A DNA stretch of 51,123 nt from Dongia deserti (GTDB lineage: Bacteria > Pseudomonadota > Alphaproteobacteria > Dongiales > Dongiaceae): contig NZ_QORW01000030.1 of the NCBI RefSeq assembly GCF_003574735.1, positions 1 through 51,123 on the forward strand, in the 5' to 3' direction. Positions 1-5,630 of the stretch are shown in pieces (the first letter of the stretch is position 1; every line of letters starts with the position of its first letter). The translations under genes and the position numbers were made by a program. The notes beneath the pieces are model-generated. The model was not told where the DNA came from. It did no database searches and saw only the letters and a program-made list of their open reading frames with translations.

Positions 1-1497
1 CTCTTCGAGCGTCTTGTCGGCCAGCTCTACCGCGCGGTTGAACGTCTCCTGGTCGATCGCCTTCTGCGCCAGCAGGTTGCCGAGGTGCTCGATCGTGTCG
101 GCATAGACCTCAGCCGGCGTGCGCATGGCCTCCATCAGCTGGCGGCCTTCCTCCATGGTGGCATTGGCCGCTTCCTGCGCCGCGTCGGCGAGCTGCTGCG
201 CGTCGGTCTTCTGCTGGATCGACGCGACCAGCTGCTGGATCGTCTGCCCGGCCGCCGAATTGATGTCGACGCCGGCCGCGTGCAACGCGTTGTAGAGCTG
301 CTGTTCTTCCGATGTGCGCGAGAGCTGCTCGTTCTCGAACTCAAGCGCCTCGACCAACTTGCGGATCTGCTTCTCCGCATCGGTCTCGCCGCGCGGTCCG
401 CCGCCGACCGGCGGTGGCGGCGCCTTGGGTGGCTGGTTGCCCTTATCGAGCATCAGGCGGTCGGCGAGGTCCTGCAGCTCGACCAGGCGCGCCTCGATCT
501 CGCCAAGGCGCTGCGTATCGCGATCGTCGCCGACGCCGAGGAAGTCCGAGATCCCGGCCAGCACGGAATCGTTCTGCCGCTGCTGGATGCGGGTGACGAT
601 CTCGTCGCGTTCGTCAATGAGATCGTTGATCTCGTTGGAGACGGCATCGAGCCCGCTGGCGTTGAGCCGGTTGATCCAGTCCGTCAGCGTGCGCAGCCCG
701 GCGATGGCGACGTCGAACGCCTTGCTGTCCGCCAGCGACTTGAGAAAGTCGCCCCAGGCGTCGTCGAGATTGTTGAGCGCCCCGGTGAGGCCAGTCACCT
801 GCTCGGTGGCCACGCCGCCGATCTGGCCGGCGACGGTGTCGAGGATGATCTGCATCGCGTGCGCCTGGTCGCCGGTCTCGACCAGGGATTTGATGAGATC
901 CTGCTGGGCCTCGGTGAAGCTGATGCCCGATCGGCGCAGGGCGGTGAGGCCAGTCACCGGGTCTTCGAGCGCCTTGCCGAGCTGCAGCACCGCGCCCTGC
1001 AGGTCGCCGCCCATGAGCGCGGCGAGATCCGTGGCCAGGCCGATCGCCTCTCGGAACGTGTCCCCCTGCACCTGGCGGAAGGTCAGCAGCACCGCTTCGG
1101 CCTGCTTGATAGCCGCATCGTCGAACAAGGTCGTGCGTTCGAGCTGGTCCGCCATGTCGGACAGCTCGTCGGCCGTGAAGCCTACGGTGCCGCCCGTCGC
1201 GCGCAGCACGGCATTGAGATTCGCGGTCGCCTTCTCGGCCGCCATGATCTCGCGCGTGGCGGCGCCGATGAAGCGCTGCACGGTCTGGAAGCTGGCATAG
1301 GCCGTGACGGCGCCGAGCACTGCCGTCTTGAGCCGGCCAAGCGATGCGCTGGCCAGGTCGGTGCCCTTGCTCGCCTGCTCGCCGGCGCGTTTGCCCGTGT
1401 CACCGAGCTTCTTCAGCTCGTCGGCGCTGACCTTGACCGCGCCGACGAACCCGGTGCCATCCGCCTTCAGCGTGATGCCAAGCGTGAGATCAGCCAT
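1..1497 (-). CDS. tail tape measure protein, N-terminal 499 residues (partial)
   Basis: The reading frame opens at ATG 1497, three bases after the stop of the tail chaperone extension, and runs off the window with no stop. The protein begins MADLTLGITLKADG and then has long helical, Ala/Gln/Glu-rich stretches and a section around residues 85-200 resembling the conserved N-terminal part of lambda H-like tape measure proteins (phrases such as LATDLAALMGG and ALEDPVTGLTAL). These proteins set tail length and help eject DNA. Position right after a frameshifting chaperone pair is the classic siphovirus arrangement. A Pro/Gly linker near residue 375 may separate two coiled-coil regions. Confidence 0.9.
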   Translation of the reverse strand, partial: MADLTLGITLKADGTGFVGAVKVSADELKKLGDTGKRAGEQASKGTDLASASLGRLKTAVLGAVTAYASFQTVQRFIGAATREIMAAEKATANLNAVLRATGGTVGFTADELSDMADQLERTTLFDDAAIKQAEAVLLTFRQVQGDTFREAIGLATDLAALMGGDLQGAVLQLGKALEDPVTGLTALRRSGISFTEAQQDLIKSLVETGDQAHAMQIILDTVAGQIGGVATEQVTGLTGALNNLDDAWGDFLKSLADSKAFDVAIAGLRTLTDWINRLNASGLDAVSNEINDLIDERDEIVTRIQQRQNDSVLAGISDFLGVGDDRDTQRLGEIEARLVELQDLADRLMLDKGNQPPKAPPPPVGGGPRGETDAEKQIRKLVEALEFENEQLSRTSEEQQLYNALHAAGVDINSAAGQTIQQLVASIQQKTDAQQLADAAQEAANATMEEGRQLMEAMRTPAEVYADTIEHLGNLLAQKAIDQETFNRAVELADKTLEE

Positions 1498-1500
1498 GGA

Positions 1501-1899
1501 TCACCGCCGCTTTTCGAGCATGGCTTTGATCGCGGCGTGCTCCATTTCGCGGAGATCCGCGAACAGCGTCGGCGTCACGGCCAGCGCCATCATGCGCGCC
1601 GCGCTTTCGACGCCGGGGTAGTCCAGCCCGATCGCCACGCCGCCCATGCCGGCCGTGCGCCACTGCGTCGAGCTGGCGAGGAACAGCCGCACCGCATCCT
1701 GGTTCTCCTCCAGGATCGCGAAGCGTGCCCGCTCTGCGTTGCCCTTTGCGCGTCGCTCCCATTGCGCGATGACCTCCGGTGGTGCGCCCAGCTCCCGCAG
1801 CTCACGCGCTACTGAATCGTCGCCGGCTGTCGGGTCATCGCCGCTTGCCCAGTGGCGAGCGGCGTCCCTGAGTTTTTTCTTTTCGCTCCGGTCATGCAC
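1501..1899 (-). CDS. tail assembly chaperone extension (GT-type, reached by -1 frameshift)
   Basis: This frame resembles DUF1799-type phage proteins and corresponds to the T part of lambda G-T. It overlaps the upstream chaperone gene (1809-2186) in the -1 frame. A slippery A-AAA-AAC at 1872-1878 joins them, giving a predicted 228-residue fusion: 105 residues from the upstream frame and 123 from this one. The ATG at 1899 lies upstream of the slip site and lacks a convincing ribosome site, so independent initiation is less likely than frameshifting. The stop is three bases before the tape measure start, consistent with the chaperone acting on the tape measure protein. Confidence 0.85.
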   Translation of the reverse strand: MHDRSEKKKLRDAARHWASGDDPTAGDDSVARELRELGAPPEVIAQWERRAKGNAERARFAILEENQDAVRLFLASSTQWRTAGMGGVAIGLDYPGVESAARMMALAVTPTLFADLREMEHAAIKAMLEKRR

Positions 1900-2186
1900 T
1901 CGATGAAGGCGCGCGCGATGCCGGCGCGCGCATAGGGGATGCGCAGCATGGTGCCGAGCGCGTCCTTGCTAAACGGCAGCTCCTCGGCTTTGCCTGGCTC
2001 GACCTCGCGCAGGACGCCGCTCCAGCCGACGATCACGTCCTCGAACTTGCTGAAGCTGGCGAGCTGGTCCGTCGGGATCAGCTTGAACGACATTTCGAAC
2101 TCGTGCTGTTGCGTGTTACCGCCGTCCACCGGCATCTCGACGATGACCGGCCACTTCACGATGCGCTCGGTGTTGAGCGTGAACAT
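1809..2186 (-). CDS. tail assembly chaperone, short (G-like) product
   Basis: This 125-residue protein is produced when ribosomes do not slip. It begins MFTLNTERIVKWPVIV, a beta-strand-rich start typical of proteins encoded between tail tube and tape measure genes. A ribosome site (AGAGGG) lies just upstream of ATG 2186. Residues after about 105 (GTPLATGQ...) are specific to the unshifted product. No enzymatic motif is seen. The G/GT role in coating the tape measure protein is inferred from position and from the frameshift signal. Confidence 0.8.
   Translation of the reverse strand: MFTLNTERIVKWPVIVEMPVDGGNTQQHEFEMSFKLIPTDQLASFSKFEDVIVGWSGVLREVEPGKAEELPFSKDALGTMLRIPYARAGIARAFIECMTGAKRKNSGTPLATGQAAMTRQPATIQ
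1839..1878 (-). promoter_or_regulatory. programmed -1 ribosomal frameshift signal
   Basis: On the minus strand the heptamer A-AAA-AAC (1878 to 1872) sits in the zero frame of the upstream chaperone gene as AGA-AAA-AAC. Seven bases later a 7-bp stem begins (CGCCGCT at 1864-1858 pairing with AGCGGCG at 1845-1839), with a possible 3-bp inner stem in its loop. Heptamer, frame, spacing and stem-loop all match canonical -1 frameshift signals, and this is the genomic position where tail phages use one. Confidence 0.85.
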
Positions 2187-2209
2187 GGATTGCCCTCTTT
2201 GCTGTGCGA

Positions 2210-2243
2210 GCGATCACGGGGTTGGCGGGGCGGCCGTGATCGC
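2210..2243 (-). promoter_or_regulatory. conserved-loop hairpin, copy 1 (after tail tube gene)
   Basis: A perfect 8-bp stem (GCGATCAC / GTGATCGC) encloses the 18-base loop GGGGTTGGCGGGGCGGCC (plus-strand reading). The element begins about 22 bases beyond the tail tube stop. The same 18-base loop occurs at 5588-5605 inside a stem of different sequence. No T-run follows on the transcribed strand, so it is not an ordinary intrinsic terminator. See copy 2 at 5579-5614. Confidence 0.7.
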
Positions 2244-2265
2244 GAGCCGGCCGCCGCCGGCGGCA

Positions 2266-3195
2266 CTATTTGACCGTAATTTTCACCTCGTCGTTGCCCA
2301 CGCTGGGATGGAACTCCAGGTCCATCGTCAGCGTCGTGATGCCCTGCGACTCGCCGTAGCGCGGATTGAGGAGCTGCACCTGCGGCGCATCGACCTGAAC
2401 GATCTGGCCGGCGCCGACGCCGTGGATCAGCTGCAGCGCGCCGAGCGTCTCGCCGCTGATGGCGCTGAAGAAGTTCTTCTGCGCGATCGTCGGCGCTTCG
2501 ATGACCACCTGTCCCGCCGGCTCGCGGTCGGTGATCTGCACGTCCTTCGTATTCACCCAGTCCCGGAAAGCGACGACATTCGCCAGGTCGATCGACAATG
2601 AGGACAGCGCGGGCGCGAAACCGTGCAGCGTGAAAGTCGGCGTATTGACCTTGTTGACGACACGCGGCTCGCTCCAGCCGGTGAAATCCGGCGTCACGAT
2701 TGCGGAATCATCAGGCTCAAGGGGCAAGCCCGTCATGGCAACGCGGAGTCGCGGCGGCAGTCCGGACGTAAACTCGAACACCGGGGATCCGCGATAGCCG
2801 TTCGCGCGGGTGCGCTGGCCGTCGACGTTCCAGAAGCTGGTCATGGAATCGAAGGCCGCCGACACCGGCGAATACTGCACATCGATGCCGACATTGATCG
2901 TCTCGGAGAACCCGCAGCAGCGCAGGTCCAGGCCCCACTTCGGCGCGGTGCCGGCAGCGCCGGCGCCGGCCATCTCCAGGAAGTAGCTCAGCGTCGACTT
3001 GGCGTTCGCCATCTTGGTCTTGGTCGTGCGCCCCATCCACGGCTTGATCGCCCTGCGGCCGACGCCGTCGGTAGCATACGGAACGAAGTCGACTTCGTGC
3101 GCGAGCGCCGCGTCGGCGGCGGCTGGCACTGGATCTGTGCCGTAGGTGACCTCACGCTTGCGCTGCAGGATCTTCTTCGCCCAATAGAACGGCAT
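2266..3195 (-). CDS. major tail tube protein
   Basis: This 309-residue protein lies between head-tail joining genes and the chaperone pair, where siphoviruses encode the tail tube. It starts MPFYWAKKILQRKREVTYGT, and its body has beta-rich stretches such as DLANVVAFRDWVNTKDVQ, as in phage tail tube/major tail V-type proteins. A ribosome site AAGGAG precedes ATG 3195. It should be one of the most abundant virion proteins, and the conserved-loop hairpin follows its stop closely. Assignment rests on position and general resemblance; a fold search would be needed to be sure. Confidence 0.8.
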   Translation of the reverse strand: MPFYWAKKILQRKREVTYGTDPVPAAADAALAHEVDFVPYATDGVGRRAIKPWMGRTTKTKMANAKSTLSYFLEMAGAGAAGTAPKWGLDLRCCGFSETINVGIDVQYSPVSAAFDSMTSFWNVDGQRTRANGYRGSPVFEFTSGLPPRLRVAMTGLPLEPDDSAIVTPDFTGWSEPRVVNKVNTPTFTLHGFAPALSSLSIDLANVVAFRDWVNTKDVQITDREPAGQVVIEAPTIAQKNFFSAISGETLGALQLIHGVGAGQIVQVDAPQVQLLNPRYGESQGITTLTMDLEFHPSVGNDEVKITVK

Positions 3196-3201
3196 GGCTG
3201 G

Positions 3202-3354
3202 TTACTCCTTCGCTGCGGGCGCCGGCTCGCCTGCGACGGCCGGCTTTGTGGGCTCTTCGACGCGCGTTCGAACGCCGTCCTTGATCATGTAGCTGCCGCC
3301 CTCGGCCGGTGGCGGCAGTTCGGACTTGCTGGTCTCGGCTGGCTTCTTCGCCAT
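3202..3354 (-). CDS. small hypothetical tail-region protein
   Basis: The likely start is ATG 3354, immediately after the stop of the upstream gene at 3357, giving 50 residues beginning MAKKPAETSKSELPPPAEGG. A longer upstream start would overlap the neighbour needlessly. The protein is rich in Lys, Pro, Glu and Ala with a short SYMIKDGVRTRV core and looks mostly disordered. Similar short proteins often sit before the tail tube gene in Mu-like phages. Function unknown. Confidence 0.6.
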   Translation of the reverse strand: MAKKPAETSKSELPPPAEGGSYMIKDGVRTRVEEPTKPAVAGEPAPAAKE

Positions 3355-3356
3355 GG

Positions 3357-3824
3357 TCAGGCTCCCACTCGGAAATGGCGCGTCGCGAGATTGAGGCGCG
3401 CGCCGTGACACAGCACATCGGCGAACATGACCGGGCCGTGCTCGATGAGCTGCACGCCGATCGCCGGCGGGGGCACTTGCGTGCCTTCAATCAGGCTGCC
3501 CAGCGTCTCGTCGGCGCGGAAAGCGTCGCGGATCGCTTCGATCAGAAGATCGAACGTCAGCTCGCTCTCGGTGGCGTCGTCGATCGCCATGAAGCCGCGG
3601 ATCTGCCAGCGGTGGTCGATGACGTAGCTGCCGAGCGTTGGGCTGGCTTCATTGGTGGCGATCCGGCGGATGTGCCAACCGCGAAGCTGGCCGCCAGTCA
3701 CATACAGTGCCTTGAGATCCGCCACACGCGTTGCCAGGCGCTCGTACTTGTGCACCACGCCGATGCCTGGAATCGCGTCCAGCTTCGCTTTGATGGCATC
3801 CCGGATCTGGGTGAGCGTCGTCAT
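3357..3824 (-). CDS. tail terminator-like protein
   Basis: The 155-residue product begins MTTLTQIRDAIKAKLDAIPGIG, a start commonly seen in neck/tail terminator proteins (lambda U / Mu gp37 position) that cap the tail tube and join it to the head. It overlaps the upstream morphogenesis gene by 4 bases (ATGA), indicating coupled translation. The middle (LGSYVIDHRWQIRGFMAIDDATESELTFD) is a conserved-looking beta/alpha section. The terminator role is inferred from gene order. Confidence 0.65.
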   Translation of the reverse strand: MTTLTQIRDAIKAKLDAIPGIGVVHKYERLATRVADLKALYVTGGQLRGWHIRRIATNEASPTLGSYVIDHRWQIRGFMAIDDATESELTFDLLIEAIRDAFRADETLGSLIEGTQVPPPAIGVQLIEHGPVMFADVLCHGARLNLATRHFRVGA

Positions 3825-4330
3825 TGGATCGCCTTTCCAAGACGCTGTAAGCCGCGTTCCGCGGCCCGCGTCAATATGGCCTGCACGGTCGCCTCGCCAT
3901 CGCTGAAGGCGCGCTGGAACATGAAATGACCCTTAGTGCCTTCGCGCGCGATCTTGCGCGCGACCGCATAGCCGACTTCCTCGGCTTCCTCCGGTGGCAG
4001 GCCGAACTTCAGCCGCGCCCACTCGCTGAGGGCCTGCACTGGCGGGAAATGCGGCTTGGTGCCCAGCTCGACGGGGATCGCATAGCCGAGCGACGTGCCG
4101 ACGACGCCGATCACGTCCTCGCCAATGCGGCGCGGCTCGCGCGCGCCGACAGAGCTGCGCAGGTTGCCGCTCGCGGTCTCGGTATTGTCCTTGACCAGGC
4201 GCTCCAGGTAGAGCGAGGCCTCCCACACGCCGTTGACCAGCTCCTCCGCCATCAGGTCCGGCGCATAGCGCCAGGCGTCCGCGACGGCTGCGACCTTGCT
4301 GGCGTCGATCTCGATGCGCATGCCGGTCAT
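3821..4330 (-). CDS. HK97 gp10-like head-tail completion / virion morphogenesis protein
   Basis: The 169-residue protein has the layout of the gp10-like family: an N-terminal helix, a segment with LVKDNTETASGNLRSSV, then GTSLGYAIPVELGTKPHFPPV, which matches the family's typical motif of a Tyr/Ala-rich turn followed by E-x-GT-x-PH. It starts at ATG 4330 (alternatively ATG 4321) and overlaps both neighbours by 4 bases. It most likely acts at the head-tail interface. Confidence 0.8.
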   Translation of the reverse strand: MTGMRIEIDASKVAAVADAWRYAPDLMAEELVNGVWEASLYLERLVKDNTETASGNLRSSVGAREPRRIGEDVIGVVGTSLGYAIPVELGTKPHFPPVQALSEWARLKFGLPPEEAEEVGYAVARKIAREGTKGHFMFQRAFSDGEATVQAILTRAAERGLQRLGKAIQ

Positions 4331-4998
4331 CGCCGCAACCTGTGTGTCATGCGCGGCCCGCCCAAAGAGTCCCTGACGTCCAGCTCCACCACCGTGCCGG
4401 CCGCCACCTCGCGCTTGGGATCGATGCCGAGCTGGTCGAAGTAGAACTTGCGCAGGCGGCTGGCGCGCGATGCGAACTGGTCGCCGCGCGAGCGGTGATC
4501 GACGGCGTCGGCCTGGATGGTGGAATCGCTGGCGCCCGAAAAGAACGCCGCCAGCTCGTCGAGCAGGATGGCGGCCGCGTAGGAGGCGATCGGCTCGCGA
4601 TCGTCGACCGGGATCGTGTCGGTGACGCCGTCGACCTGGTGACGGATCGTGTAGGTGGTGCGCACCGCCTGGCCGGCGCCGATCGCGCTGTCGAGCTGGA
4701 TGACCGTGCTCGCCGGCTTCTGGTAGAGCCGCCGGAACTCAGGGGCGATGAAGGTTGGCGGGATGTTGCCGACCGGGTGCTCCAGGCTTTTGAGGTCGGA
4801 GAAGCCTTCCTGCCAGCCAACCGGCAGCGCCAGCTCGTTGGTGCCTGCACCAACCAGGTCCTCGACCTTGGTGCGCGGACGGTCCTTGCCGTAGCGTGCG
4901 AACGCCAAGCCGAGCGCGCGGTCCCGATCGGCGACCGTGATCTTGGTCGTATCGTCGCGCACCAGGTTGTCGGTCAGCGTCTGATAGTCGGAAAGCAC
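4327..4998 (-). CDS. head-tail connector protein
   Basis: The 223-residue protein starts at GTG 4998, preceded by AGAGGGC at good spacing. The sequence is mainly helical at the ends (LSDYQTLTDNLVRDD... and SRASRLRKFYFDQLGID) with an Ala-rich helix AAAILLDELAAFFSGASD, the general pattern of gp6-like connector proteins. It lies between the capsid region and the gp10-like gene, the usual connector position. No catalytic motif is present. Confidence 0.65.
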   Translation of the reverse strand: MLSDYQTLTDNLVRDDTTKITVADRDRALGLAFARYGKDRPRTKVEDLVGAGTNELALPVGWQEGFSDLKSLEHPVGNIPPTFIAPEFRRLYQKPASTVIQLDSAIGAGQAVRTTYTIRHQVDGVTDTIPVDDREPIASYAAAILLDELAAFFSGASDSTIQADAVDHRSRGDQFASRASRLRKFYFDQLGIDPKREVAAGTVVELDVRDSLGGPRMTHRLRR

Positions 4999-5017
4999 TT
5001 CTTGCCCTCTGATGGTT

Positions 5018-5058
5018 GGCGCCGGCCGGGAGAGAAGGCTGACCCCCGCGCCGGCGCC
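5018..5058 (-). promoter_or_regulatory. hairpin downstream of the signal-peptide gene
   Basis: A perfect 9-bp stem (GGCGCCGGC / GCCGGCGCC) encloses a 23-base loop. It begins about 31 bases after the stop of the gene at 5090-5542. Its loop does not match the two conserved-loop hairpins at 2210 and 5579, but it occupies the same kind of place: one of only three sizeable gaps in the head-tail block. No T-run follows on the transcribed strand. Confidence 0.5.
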
Positions 5059-5089
5059 GTTTTCCCCCGCTGCAGAAGGGGATCTGCGT

Positions 5090-5542
5090 CTACTTCCGGA
5101 ACAGCGTTACCAGCACGACGATGTCGTTCCAGGTCGGCGAGGTGCCGCCGATCGCCAGGTTCACGGTGATCGCGGCTTCGTCGGCCAGGTTCGTGTCGGT
5201 GACGGTAGCCTCAGCCACGGCGCCGGCGGTGACCGCGACCGGCGCCGACAGGATCGTGACGCCGCCTTCCAGCACGTCGACGGTCAAGGTCGGCGAGGTG
5301 CCGCCGGACGCGCGCGCCGAGGCGCTGACGCCGAGCACGGCCGCCGGGAACGGCAGCGTGAGCCGCGCGACGGCGGTGGTGTTCGCGGTATACTGGCCGC
5401 TGATGTGCAGCGGGATGACGACGACCTGGCCGGCGCCGGGCGTGACGTTGGGGGTCGCGGCCTCTGCAAGTTGCGTGATCGGCGCCAGGATCGTCGCGGC
5501 GACGAGCAAGGCGGCGGCGAGAAGATTGCGTGCGAACTTCAT
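5090..5542 (-). CDS. secreted or membrane-anchored protein in the head module
   Basis: The 150-residue protein starts at ATG 5542 after a strong GAGGAG site. Residues 1-30 form a textbook Sec signal peptide: MKFARN, a hydrophobic LLAAALLVAATILAPI core, then ending near AEA-ATP. The remainder is Thr/Ala/Val-rich and beta-prone, with VVVIPLHISGQYTANTTA and a Thr-Val-Thr-rich middle, and ends VLVTLFRK. Decoration proteins are expected between capsid and connector genes, but those lack signal peptides. It could instead be an uncleaved anchor or an acquired exported protein. No family recognised. Confidence 0.75.
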   Translation of the reverse strand: MKFARNLLAAALLVAATILAPITQLAEAATPNVTPGAGQVVVIPLHISGQYTANTTAVARLTLPFPAAVLGVSASARASGGTSPTLTVDVLEGGVTILSAPVAVTAGAVAEATVTDTNLADEAAITVNLAIGGTSPTWNDIVVLVTLFRK

Positions 5543-5578
5543 AGTGGCTCCTCTGTCTACAACCGCTCCAACGGCGGG

Positions 5579-5614
5579 CGGCGCATCGGGGTTGGCGGGG
5601 CGGCCGATGCGCCG
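5579..5614 (-). promoter_or_regulatory. conserved-loop hairpin, copy 2 (after capsid gene)
   Basis: A 9-bp stem (CGGCGCATC / GATGCGCCG), extended by three more pairs beyond one mismatch, encloses the loop GGGGTTGGCGGGGCGGCC at 5588-5605, identical in all 18 bases to the loop at 2218-2235. The stems of the two copies differ yet both pair perfectly. The element begins about 16 bases after the capsid stop. The pattern suggests a structured RNA whose loop is the recognised part. Confidence 0.7.
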
Positions 5615-5630
5615 ACCGCCCCTGTCGTCG

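Noticed and set aside
85-1815. Long plus-strand open frame opposite the tape measure and chaperone genes (also 5121-6998, 11358-12533, 12650-14272)
   Set aside because: These are antisense shadows of GC-rich genes. Their translations are Arg/Leu/Ala-rich with no recognisable domains, while the minus strand encodes clear phage proteins.
2210-2243. Late-region hairpins as intrinsic terminators
   Set aside because: No T-run follows on the transcribed strand in any of the three, and downstream genes have no obvious promoters.
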